Of a stretch of 64,000 nt of DNA, positions 25,709 to 32,036 are shown piece by piece. The DNA is from Clostridia bacterium (GTDB taxonomy: Bacteria > Bacillota > Clostridia > Oscillospirales > Acutalibacteraceae): the NCBI GenBank assembly GCA_017480115.1, contig JAFVBH010000067.1, positions 29,460 to 93,459 of the forward strand, given 5' to 3'. Each line of letters begins with the position of its first letter. Position 1 is the stretch's first letter. A model generated the notes under the pieces. The model was not told the DNA's origin and ran no database searches. It saw only the letters and a program-made list of their open reading frames with translations. The position numbers were made by a program, and so were the translations under genes.

Positions 25709-26127
25709 GCCGCTTCCTCCCACATGACCGTAATGGTTTGTTCGCATCGTATTTCCTCTTCCCCGGAGCCGTCGTTCAAGCCGTATTTTACAAAAACACG
25801 CAGACCGTTTTCCATATCCTTCACGCGATACTCGTACGTATGCAAAATAAACGCGCCCTTTACCGCAAACGCGTCATATTTTGTTACAGTGTCGCTTCCC
25901 GGGTCAAAATACATATCGTATTCAAAACCTCCCGCGCGGTGCAGCAGCATGGCTGCGGCATTCGCTTCGATTCCGTTTTTGGTTACGGTATTGCCCGTAT
26001 AATCCGTATAGACGATATTGTGCGACGCGCCATTCATCGCATATTCCCCACGATAGACGCTTTGCATTGAAACACCGTCAACGATGCTGCGCATCTTGAT
26101 TGTCGCTTTTTTGATTTTTCCCAGCAT
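25705..26127 (-). CDS. DUF1934-like beta-barrel protein
   Basis: 140 residues, mainly beta strands (YRGEYAMNGASHNIVYTDYTG, GFEYDMYFDPGSDTVTKYDAF in part), in the pattern of DUF1934 lipocalin-like proteins in Firmicutes. It is upstream of the hydrolase with a four-base overlap, so both are cotranslated. Function is not established for the family. Divergent from the HxlR regulator. Confidence 0.65.
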   Translation of the reverse strand: MLGKIKKATIKMRSIVDGVSMQSVYRGEYAMNGASHNIVYTDYTGNTVTKNGIEANAAAMLLHRAGGFEYDMYFDPGSDTVTKYDAFAVKGAFILHTYEYRVKDMENGLRVFVKYGLNDGSGEEEIRCEQTITVMWEEAA

Positions 26128-26235
26128 ACTTTACAACTCCCCCCAAAAATAGTATAATATACGCAATCAAAAAACAAGTATGTAGATTTTTCTGTGCCGC
26201 TACAGAAAATATAGTAATGGAGTAATAGAACGAAT

Positions 26236-26607
26236 ATGAAGATCAAGGACCTGCCGAAGAACGAAAATATTTATGAAACGAAGTGCCCGATCCTCTACGC
26301 CATGGAGATGTTTGGGCAGAAATGGAAATTGCCGATTTTATGGTATATTGCGGACGGTGAAGTGGTGCGCTACAACGCCTTGCAAAGAAAAGTCGTCGGG
26401 ATCACCCCGACGATGCTGACAAAATGTCTGCGTGAACTGGAAACAGACGGACTGATTTCACGGACACAGTATAACACCATTCCACCGACAGTCGAGTACC
26501 GACTGACTGCGCGCGGCAAATCTCTGATCCCCGCGCTGGAATCCGTCTACCGGTGGGCGCAGGGGCAGATGACGCAAGATAAAAACGATTCGATGAATGA
26601 TCAGTGA
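26236..26607 (+). CDS. HxlR-family transcriptional regulator
   Basis: 123 residues. Winged-helix core with CPILYAMEMFGQKWKLPILWYI, recognition region GITPTMLTKCLRELETDGLISR, and wing YNTIPPTVEYRLTARGKSL, all typical of HxlR/MarR-like repressors. HxlR proteins often sense reactive or redox species through the N-terminal Cys, here C17. Divergently placed with the DUF1934/hydrolase pair, its likely target. Confidence 0.92.
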   Translation: MKIKDLPKNENIYETKCPILYAMEMFGQKWKLPILWYIADGEVVRYNALQRKVVGITPTMLTKCLRELETDGLISRTQYNTIPPTVEYRLTARGKSLIPALESVYRWAQGQMTQDKNDSMNDQ

Positions 26608-26776
26608 TAACAAAACATGCGGCAACCGGATAGGGATAAAAAACGAAACCGGAGCGGACGTTGATGTGTGGAGAAGGGACATCGCTTTCAGGTAAGTGCC
26701 TTTTTTGCAAAATCGCTTTATTAAAAAACTGACTGCGCGCCTCACACCGATCATTTTTCTCTGTTAAATTTTTTCA

Positions 26777-26806
26777 GTTATATTCCGTCGTCGCAGAATC
26801 ATACTA
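26777..26806 (+). promoter_or_regulatory. Possible sigma-G promoter of the spore protein gene
   Basis: CATACTA at 26800-26806 equals the usual forespore sigma-G -10 motif; a weak -35 match GTTATA lies 17 bases upstream at 26777-26782. Position and the sporulation role of the gene support it. Confidence 0.45.
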
Positions 26807-26846
26807 ACCTTGCAGATGCAGAGAAAACAAAAAAGGAGTGAAAAAA

Positions 26847-27044
26847 ATGGCTAAGTCAGGTAATTCCGCAGCAGTACCCGAGGCGCGTGAGGCTCTCAAC
26901 AGATTCAAGATGGAGGCAGCTTCCGAAGTCGGCGTAAATCTGAAGCAGGGCTACAACGGTGATCTTACTTCCCGTCAGGCCGGTTCTATCGGCGGTCAGA
27001 TGGTCAAGAAAATGATCGAGTCCTACGAGAACGGCATGAAGTAA
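26847..27044 (+). CDS. Alpha/beta-type small acid-soluble spore protein
   Basis: 65 residues. The family motifs are present: PEAREALNRFKMEAASEVGV with the GPR protease site region, and LTSRQAGSIGGQMVKKMIESYE. These proteins coat and protect DNA in dormant spores and are degraded at germination. The ATG at 26847 has AAGGAG 8 bases upstream; a GTG at 26838 overlaps that site and is rejected. Shows the organism carries sporulation genes. Confidence 0.95.
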   Translation: MAKSGNSAAVPEAREALNRFKMEAASEVGVNLKQGYNGDLTSRQAGSIGGQMVKKMIESYENGMK

Positions 27045-27062
27045 GCGTTTGCTGAAAAATTT

Positions 27063-27090
27063 GGGGATGTTCTTTTTCGAGAACATCCCC
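27063..27090. terminator. Terminator between convergent genes
   Basis: A perfect 11-base stem GGGGATGTTCT/AGAACATCCCC with loop TTTTCG separates the spore protein gene from the leftward transporter gene. Confidence 0.75.
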
Positions 27091-27095
27091 GTAAT

Positions 27096-27794
27096 TTATG
27101 CCTTTTTCTGCTCATGAATTTTACGTGCGAGATACACAAACGGCGTATCCAAAAGACTGGTAAAGATAAAGATAACATAGCTGGACAGGAAAATGGAGCC
27201 CAGCGTTTTCCAGTCGTAAACGCCCCAAAAGGCGAGCAGCGTAAACAAAAGCGTGTTAATGATCTGACTGACCAGTGTGGAGCCGTTATTGCGCAACCAA
27301 AGGAAACGACGCTTATCGCCGAATCTCTTTTCGGTAAACGCCCACCATTTGTGGTACAGCCAAACGTCAAACAGCTGACTGACGGCATATACAGATAGTG
27401 AGGCTAAAATCATACGCGGCGTGGTCGAAAATACGGCGCGTATCGCCCCCGCCATCGTATCCCCTGCTGCCGGCTGATACAAAAGCCAGCTCTGCGAGAG
27501 GATCAGGAAGAAGATCGAAGTAAAAATCCCCAAATATACCGCTTTGTTCGCCGCCTTTTTTCCCTCGCATTCAGACAGAATATCCGTGATCAAAAAGGTC
27601 GCGGCAAACAACACGTTGCCCAGCGTTTGTTCCATGCCGAACGCGTTAATTAAAATCAGCACCTCGATATTCGACAGGATCGACGCGGCGACGGACACGC
27701 AATACAATCCCGCCTTGCCGAACAGCCGGTAAGCAAGCAGCGTCGCGCCGAAAATCACAAAAACAGACGTCAGCAATAATAAACTGTTTAACAT
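27096..27794 (-). CDS. Queuosine-precursor-transporter-like membrane protein (YhhQ/COG1738 type)
   Basis: 232 residues from the ATG at 27794; a GTG at 27803 overlapping the upstream gene is the alternative. About six to seven helices. LFAATFLITDILSECEGKKAANKAVYLG is the family's conserved region, and RNNGSTLVSQIINTLLF follows. YhhQ proteins import preQ0/preQ1 or queuine. Translationally coupled to the radical-SAM gene upstream, which supports a queuosine role. Confidence 0.85.
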   Translation of the reverse strand: MLNSLLLLTSVFVIFGATLLAYRLFGKAGLYCVSVAASILSNIEVLILINAFGMEQTLGNVLFAATFLITDILSECEGKKAANKAVYLGIFTSIFFLILSQSWLLYQPAAGDTMAGAIRAVFSTTPRMILASLSVYAVSQLFDVWLYHKWWAFTEKRFGDKRRFLWLRNNGSTLVSQIINTLLFTLLAFWGVYDWKTLGSIFLSSYVIFIFTSLLDTPFVYLARKIHEQKKA

Positions 27795-27795
27795 A

Positions 27796-28548
27796 TCAGT
27801 CACCCACTCCGAAATCCGTATTGTTCAATAAAATATCCACCCGATCGTTATCTTTGTATAACGGATACAGGCGCGAAACGAAAGCATCGACGACTTCCCT
27901 GTCGGGCTTTACGCCCGTACTGTTCCCGCACATGACGTTCAGACAGATGCGCTCAAAATACCGAAGTCCCAGCGAAATATCCTTTTGCATGGATTCCAAC
28001 GTCTGACCGCGGATACCGAACAGAAAATTTGCCTCGTCGAAATCCCGGCTGATGACCGCGGGGTCTGTTTCCCGGATCCCCTTTTTCAAAACGCGTTCTC
28101 TGAAAGCATGATCGAAGGTCTCAAGCCCCAGTTTCATTTTCAGATCAAAGTCGGCGAACGCTTTCCGCAGCGCCGGAATTTGCTTGCGATACAGATAATG
28201 GCTTTCAAAATGGATAATGTTTATGTTCTTTTCCCGGCAAACCTGCAGGATCAACGCCTGCGTGCCGCTGTCCAACTCAAACACAGAGCCGCTGTTGATG
28301 ACCTCCAGCTTGCCGTACAGACCGCGTACCCGGGAAAGCGCGTCGCGATTGATGCGATAATTCTCCGCAACATCGGGGCCGCTGTCCGCATAATAATCGC
28401 AAAAGGTACACGCCTTGTAGGCGCACCCTCCGCCCCGCAGCAGCACGATCTCCCGCGGATTTTTTTCCTGAATGACACTGTATCTTTCCATTTTCTCGCG
28501 CAAAAAATGCCCTTCGGTCAGACCAAAGGGCATAAAAATGCTGTTCAC
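27796..28548 (-). CDS. Radical SAM protein, candidate queuine-salvage enzyme
   Basis: About 250 residues. The cluster motif reads GGGCAYKACTFCDYY, with cysteines C42, C47 and C50 (a Cx4Cx2C spacing rather than the usual Cx3Cx2C). Later segments (INSGSVFELDSGT, HFESHYLYRK, KLGLETFDH) fit a radical-SAM barrel. Gut Clostridia salvage queuosine using a radical-SAM lyase (QueL) next to YhhQ transporters; gene order here suggests that role, but identity is inference. The start is uncertain: GTG at 28548 or ATG at 28533. Confidence 0.7.
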   Translation of the reverse strand: MNSIFMPFGLTEGHFLREKMERYSVIQEKNPREIVLLRGGGCAYKACTFCDYYADSGPDVAENYRINRDALSRVRGLYGKLEVINSGSVFELDSGTQALILQVCREKNINIIHFESHYLYRKQIPALRKAFADFDLKMKLGLETFDHAFRERVLKKGIRETDPAVISRDFDEANFLFGIRGQTLESMQKDISLGLRYFERICLNVMCGNSTGVKPDREVVDAFVSRLYPLYKDNDRVDILLNNTDFGVGD

Positions 28549-28672
28549 TCCCTAGTTTTGATTTCCCGAACGCCTATCGGTATCGGCGCGGCAGGATGGT
28601 CCCGAACTGCCGCTGATCGCAAAAGCATCAGTAGTTAGATTATAGCAGATATATTACAAAAGTCAACAAAAA
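28549..28672 (-). promoter_or_regulatory. Promoter and structured leader of the radical-SAM/transporter operon
   Basis: On the minus strand TTGACT and TATAAT (about 28643-28670) are 16 bases apart. The leader then has hairpins CGGCAG...CTGCCG and CGCC...GGCG and a tail CAAAACTAGGGAG that overlaps the ribosome site. The hairpin loop (GTTCGGGACCATCC) and A-rich tail ending AACTA recall preQ1-sensing RNAs, but the fit is loose and an extra hairpin intervenes. Candidate riboswitch only. Confidence 0.35.
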
Positions 28673-28742
28673 ATCTTTTCTCCGGAGAAGAAATTTGCAA
28701 AAATGGGCTTGATAAAATTTATTGCTCGTGGTATGCTAACTA

Positions 28743-28902
28743 TGCTACGTAAAAATTTCATAATGAGGTTGATAACAGACAAAAAAAGACAAAGGAATTA
28801 TTTTTTCATTGTTCAGAAAGCAATTTGATAAAAGTGCTTTCTCTTTTTCAGTATCTCTGAACAATGAAATAATTCAGAATATTATGAAATTTTTGCGTAG
28901 CA
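28743..28902. repeat. Nested inverted-repeat (hairpin) element
   Basis: Outer arms TGCTACGTAAAAATTTCAT (from 28743) and its complement ending at 28902 match over about 22 bases with one mismatch. Inside are arms ATTATT..TCATTGTTCAGA at about 28798-28816 with 28855-28873, and a central hairpin AGAAAGCAATTT / AAAGTGCTTTCT. No protein is encoded. Same nested plan as the element at 3205-3370. Confidence 0.55.
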
Positions 28903-28930
28903 ACAAAAAACGGAGAACAGCATTTTTTAT

Positions 28931-28968
28931 GCGGCTTCGTTTTTTGCGAGGACGCATTTTTTTGTTTT
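28931..28968 (+). terminator. Possible terminator upstream of the dockerin gene
   Basis: ATGCGGCTTCG and CGAGGACGCAT form an imperfect stem around TTTTTTG, followed by a seven-T run. It could end the transcript of the inverted-repeat element or act in the leader of the next gene. Confidence 0.45.
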
Positions 28969-29042
28969 TATAGCGCGAGGAGACGTGATACCGCTTGTCG
29001 ATTCACTTTTTCAACAGAACAACACGAAAGGATTTTAAATGT

Positions 29043-30107
29043 ATGAGAAAATTATTATGTTTTTTATTGTCTGTGATTATGATTCTCGGAATTTTTTTGG
29101 TTGCGGCATCTGCATCGAATATCGTTGACAGCGGCGTCTGCGGAGATAATCTCACATGGTCTTTGGAAAATAACGGCACGCTTATTATCAACGGTAACGG
29201 AACAATGAATGATTACAGTTTTTGGAAAAATCGCGTTGAAAATGGCGTTGAGGACAAACATTATGTCTATTTTTCCAATGTTGATATTCATGATGGTTGT
29301 ACAAATATTGGGCATTATGCATTTGCCGATTGCTTGGGCCTTGTTTCCGTTTCAATGCCAAACAGTGTCACGAACATAGGCGCTTTTGCTTTCTCAAACT
29401 GCAACTTTACAAGCATAACACTCTCGAACAGTATTATAAATATATTCACATCTGCATTTTATAAATGCGAAAACCTGACAAGCATCACGATCCCTGATGG
29501 CGTTACGACAATTTCAGATCATACATTTTATAAATGTAAAAGTTTAAAAAGCGTTGCAATCCCCGGCAGTATTAAAAATATCAATGTTGAAGCTTTTGAG
29601 GATTGCACCAGCCTGACTGATGTTTATTATTTTGGCACGGAGGCTCAATGGAACACCATAGAAATAGCGCATGGGAATGATGGTTTGCTGAATGCTACAT
29701 TTCATTACAATGTAACACCTACACCGGAAACAACGGCAATAACCGAAACGCCCGCCTCAACCGTAGAATCAACAGCCACTGAAGTGTTCACATCGACCGA
29801 AGCTTCGTCCACTGATGCATTTACAACCATGGCGCCTACAACGGTTGCACAAACAACAGCTGACGCGTTAGAAATCACCAAGACATCGCCCACAACACCG
29901 GCACAACCCGCAGTAACAGCCGGCGATATAAATGGCGACGGAAAGGTAACGTCTTCTGACGCTCGGTTTGCGCTGCGTGCGGCCGCGCGATTGGAGAAGT
30001 TGAACGAGCAGCAAAAACTTGCCGCAGACGTCAATCATGACGGTAAGGTCAATTCCGTTGACGCGCGTATTCTTCTGCGCGTCGCGGCAAGACTGCAAAC
30101 ACTCTGA
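29043..30107 (+). CDS. Secreted BspA-type leucine-rich-repeat protein with C-terminal type I dockerin
   Basis: 354 residues from the ATG at 29043. Signal peptide to about residue 24. Then about four BspA-type (LRR_5) repeats (IGHYAFADCLGLVSVSMPNS, INIFTSAFYKCENLTSITIP, ISDHTFYKCKSLKSVAIPGS), a Thr/Ala/Pro linker of about 65 residues, and a dockerin made of two Ca2+-binding repeats: GDINGDGKVTSSDARFALR and ADVNHDGKVNSVDARILLR. The dockerin should dock onto a cohesin-bearing scaffold, as in ruminococcal cellulosome-like systems. Visibly AT-richer than neighbours. Confidence 0.88.
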   Translation: MRKLLCFLLSVIMILGIFLVAASASNIVDSGVCGDNLTWSLENNGTLIINGNGTMNDYSFWKNRVENGVEDKHYVYFSNVDIHDGCTNIGHYAFADCLGLVSVSMPNSVTNIGAFAFSNCNFTSITLSNSIINIFTSAFYKCENLTSITIPDGVTTISDHTFYKCKSLKSVAIPGSIKNINVEAFEDCTSLTDVYYFGTEAQWNTIEIAHGNDGLLNATFHYNVTPTPETTAITETPASTVESTATEVFTSTEASSTDAFTTMAPTTVAQTTADALEITKTSPTTPAQPAVTAGDINGDGKVTSSDARFALRAAARLEKLNEQQKLAADVNHDGKVNSVDARILLRVAARLQTL

Positions 30108-30128
30108 CAAGCACATATGCAAAAAATT

Positions 30129-30160
30129 GAGCGGACAATTTCTCGTTGTCCGCTCGTTTT
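30129..30160 (+). terminator. Terminator of the dockerin gene
   Basis: GAGCGGACAA at 30129-30138 pairs with TTGTCCGCTC at 30146-30155, followed by GTTTT, 20 bases after the stop. Confidence 0.85.
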
Positions 30161-30210
30161 ATATGCAGAACCGCGCCTGTCCTAGTCTCGCGTTTCTGTA
30201 TGTAAAACAA

Positions 30211-30239
30211 AAAGAGGCACCGTTCGGTACCTCTTTTTG
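30211..30239. terminator. Original terminator of tRNA-Pro(GGG), displaced by the insertion
   Basis: AAAGAGGCACCG pairs with CGGTACCTCTTT (30225-30236) beside the 3' end of the partial tRNA copy. Before the element inserted, this would have followed the intact tRNA gene on the minus strand. Confidence 0.7.
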
Positions 30240-30286
30240 TTTGGTCCGAGTGGCGAGACTTGAACTCACGGCCTCTTGACCCCCAG
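30240..30286 (-). repeat. Attachment-site repeat distal to the integrase (partial tRNA-Pro copy)
   Basis: 47 bases identical to 34272-34318: the last 45 bases of tRNA-Pro(GGG), from the anticodon loop through CCA, plus two flanking T/A bases. The sequence diverges at 30287, so this copy is not a tRNA gene. Confidence 0.93.
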
Positions 30287-30449
30287 CAATTTCAAGAGAA
30301 GAAAATATATGCGGTATCGGTCTAACAAGCATTGAATTTGCTGTATCAAATTCTGTGAGGTTGTCTGCGGTATTATCTTTGCAAGCATCGCCTTTGTATA
30401 CACACAACGGCAACTTGTTAGGGATAGTCCCTAAAGCCCTTTTTAGGTC

Positions 30450-30489
30450 AAAGCCCTGCACTGATCCCCTCCGATCAGTGCGGGGCTTT
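30450..30489. terminator. Terminator-like hairpin inside the element
   Basis: AAAGCCCTGCACTGAT and ATCAGTGCGGGGCTTT form a 15-16-base stem with a loop of CCCCTCCG, flanked by A and T runs, so it could act in both directions. It would insulate the element from the dockerin side. Confidence 0.65.
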
Positions 30490-30650
30490 GCTTTATGCTC
30501 TTTGGTGAAGCCCGCATAATTAAAGTAAAAAATCTGCTGTTTGTAGTTTCTGCGGTTTTTCGTGCTATACTGGAAAGTTGCGTGTTGGTCTTTAATTTCC
30601 TTTATGCTCTTCGGAGCCAGCCACGCACGGCGTGTATTTAGCACGAAAAA

Positions 30651-30737
30651 TTTGTATTGTCAAAGGTTGCCCCGCAGGGGTCGAGAAAAAAACAAATCAT
30701 GACCATAAAGTTTTTTTCGGAGCCTTGACAATACAAA
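30651..30737. repeat. Inverted repeat downstream of the XRE gene
   Basis: TTTGTATTGTCAAAGG at 30651-30666 and CCTTGACAATACAAA at 30723-30737 are inverted copies differing by one base, around a 56-base interior with GCCCCGCAGGGGTCGAG. It lies 28 bases beyond the XRE stop and may be its terminator or a protein-binding or structural site. Confidence 0.55.
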
Positions 30738-30765
30738 AGCATAAACGGCTGGTGGTGCAGTTTCT

Positions 30766-31257
30766 TTAATATCGTCCTACAAGATAATCTAAAGAAACGC
30801 CGTATATGTCGGCAATTTTTATTAAAGTGTGTATGTCTGGTTCATTACGCCCTTTTTCATAAGCTGCGTATGTTGAACGGCTTACGCCTATCATAGCGGC
30901 AAAAACTTCTTGCGTAAAATCTTCTTTTGTTCGTAATTCAATTAGCCTGTGCGCAAGTGCATTTGCTATGTCTTGTTTTGGCGTATGCCCTAAAGAAACA
31001 ATTTTTTTTGGTAGTTTATATGGAAGCACAAAGGCGGTTAAAAAAGCCTTTGTTATTTGTTTTTCTCCATTTTCAAATGCTTGTATATCTTCTGTGTGAA
31101 AATCTGTTAAAAGGTGCATTTGCTCTATGCTATGCCCTCTATACTCACGCACTTTTCTAATGAAGTCGGGTAGATTGTGTGTTCCTTCTAATGATTTAAT
31201 TGGTATCTTAACTGTGACGGATTTATCTTCGTATTTAATTGTTACGCTGTAATACAT
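30766..31257 (-). CDS. XRE-family regulator of the element
   Basis: 163 residues. The C-terminal 65 residues form a Cro/CI-type helix-turn-helix domain (HRLIELRTKEDFTQEVFAAM in part, then IGVSRSTYAAYEKGRNEPDI and LIKIADIYGVSLDYLVGRY). The N-terminal 95 residues are unusual: a beta-rich start (YYSVTIKYEDKSVTVKIPIK), then what looks like a second, degenerate helix-turn-helix. Divergent from the excisionase-like gene, as for repressor/excisionase switches. GGCGGTG serves as ribosome site. Confidence 0.85.
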   Translation of the reverse strand: MYYSVTIKYEDKSVTVKIPIKSLEGTHNLPDFIRKVREYRGHSIEQMHLLTDFHTEDIQAFENGEKQITKAFLTAFVLPYKLPKKIVSLGHTPKQDIANALAHRLIELRTKEDFTQEVFAAMIGVSRSTYAAYEKGRNEPDIHTLIKIADIYGVSLDYLVGRY

Positions 31258-31352
31258 TTTTATTCACCGCCTTTTATTATATCATTTTAAGATTATTTAG
31301 CCTATGTTTCAACTCTTTTAGTAGAATTATGTTACAAAATCAAGAAAAATGC

Positions 31353-31381
31353 TTGACAATCGTGCGCAATGGTGGTATATT
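31353..31381 (+). promoter_or_regulatory. Promoter of the excisionase-like gene, with flanking inverted repeat
   Basis: TTGACA at 31353-31358 and TATATT at 31376-31381 are 17 bases apart. AGTAGAATT at 31320-31328 and AATTCTACT at 31406-31414 flank the promoter as an inverted pair and may be the XRE operator. Confidence 0.75.
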
Positions 31382-31430
31382 GAATTATGCTATGATAAAT
31401 AGCAAAATTCTACTGAAAGGGGATAAAAAG

Positions 31431-31610
31431 ATGTCTTTTTTAACTGAAAAAGAATTGTGCGAGGTCTTAAAGGTTGATAAGGTTTTTCTTTGGAAGTGCC
31501 GTAAAAATGGTATGCCTTTCATTCGTTTGGGTACTAAACTTGTTCGTTATGATCTTTCGGAAGTTCTATTGTGGTTGCGTGAAAATTCTTGTACAAATGA
31601 AAAAAAGTAA
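31431..31610 (+). CDS. Excisionase-like helix-turn-helix protein
   Basis: 59 residues with AAAGGGG 10 bases before the ATG. It reads MSFLTEKELCEVLKVDKVFL, then WKCRKNGMPFIRLGTKLVRY and DLSEVLLWLRENS, the MerR-like/helix-turn-helix_17 fold of excisionases (Xis). It would bend attachment-site DNA and favour excision with the integrase. Followed by hairpin AAGTAACGGT/ACCGTTACTT at 31605-31641. Confidence 0.8.
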   Translation: MSFLTEKELCEVLKVDKVFLWKCRKNGMPFIRLGTKLVRYDLSEVLLWLRENSCTNEKK

Positions 31611-31699
31611 CGGTTTCGCCTGCAAGCCTTTACCGTTACTTTCACCACAAAGAATAGCCTTTGTTTGTAATTTAGTTTATCATATTTAGGCTATTCTTT
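31605..31699 (+). promoter_or_regulatory. Two consecutive hairpins between the excisionase-like and 70-residue genes
   Basis: First hairpin: AAGTAACGGT (31605-31614) with ACCGTTACTT (31632-31641). Second: AAAGAATAGCCT (31649-31660) with AGGCTATTCTTT (31688-31699), both perfect. The second ends with a short T-rich tail. They may partly terminate transcription and tune downstream expression. Confidence 0.6.
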
Positions 31700-31729
31700 C
31701 AAGATTAAATTTGAAAGGAAGTTTTTGTT

Positions 31730-31942
31730 ATGAAAAAAGATTTATTTTTAGTAAACAAAATGTCATTATATGCTACTCGTTTAGAACTTTTAAGTTTGAT
31801 GTTAGATGAATATTTAGAGTATGTTACTCCGTTCTTCTCTGATCGAGATACTTTACAATGCGAATTGCGTTGTCTTGTTTCCGATCAATTAAAGTATTTA
31901 GTTCATTCGTTTGCTGATGATATTGAAAAGGTTGGTCATTGA
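31730..31942 (+). CDS. Hypothetical 70-residue protein of the element
   Basis: Starts from a GAAAGGAAG site 8 bases upstream. The sequence MKKDLFLVNKMSLYATRLEL is followed by helices with hydrophobic and acidic residues (LMLDEYLEYVTPFF, LVSDQLKYLVHSFADDIEKV). Soluble, probably an all-alpha bundle. I recognise no family. It lies immediately before the origin hairpins and may take part in copy control or replication. Confidence 0.65.
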   Translation: MKKDLFLVNKMSLYATRLELLSLMLDEYLEYVTPFFSDRDTLQCELRCLVSDQLKYLVHSFADDIEKVGH

Positions 31943-31953
31943 GTTGTGAAAAA

Positions 31954-31999
31954 GTTGGTGTGGGTGCGCGCGCGGATTTCCCGCGCGCCCCACTCCAAC
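31954..31999. repeat. Large GC-rich hairpin adjacent to the origin
   Basis: GTTGGTGTGGGTGCGCGCGC (from 31954) pairs with CCCGCGCGCCCCACTCCAAC (31980-31999), about 18-20 pairs with one mismatch and a small bulge. It lies 12 bases after the preceding gene and 8 before the origin stem-loop. It has no T run, so it is a poor terminator. Its arms resemble the origin arms (GTTGG/CCAAC), allowing alternative pairing. Confidence 0.7.
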
Positions 32000-32006
32000 A
32001 GGGGAA

Positions 32007-32036
32007 GAAGTTGGGGTTAGTATTACCCCCAACTTC
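32007..32036 (+). other. Predicted rolling-circle origin: stem-loop with nonanucleotide TAGTATTAC
   Basis: A perfect 10-base stem, GAAGTTGGGG (32007-32016) with CCCCAACTTC (32027-32036), encloses the 10-base loop TTAGTATTAC. Bases 32018-32026 are TAGTATTAC, the conserved origin nonanucleotide of circoviruses and nanoviruses (geminiviruses have TAATATTAC). In those viruses Rep cuts between the seventh and eighth base, here 32024/32025. It lies on the same strand as rep and is followed directly by iterons. Confidence 0.9.

Larger units (their letters stand above)
30287..30765. other. Element interior left end: hairpins, no clear gene
   Basis: About 480 bases. Contains a terminator-like hairpin AAAGCCCTGCACTGAT/ATCAGTGCGGGGCTTT at 30450-30489, a small hairpin TTAGGGA-TAG-TCCCTAA near 30419-30435, and a 15-base inverted repeat at 30651-30666/30723-30737. 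A leftward open frame crosses this area and the attachment repeat but lacks a ribosome site, and I do not accept it as a gene. Confidence 0.5.

Noticed and set aside
30159..30644. Leftward open frame of about 160 codons across the far attachment repeat
   Set aside because: It runs through the tRNA fragment and two hairpins, has no ribosome site, and shows no recognisable protein. Treated as chance.
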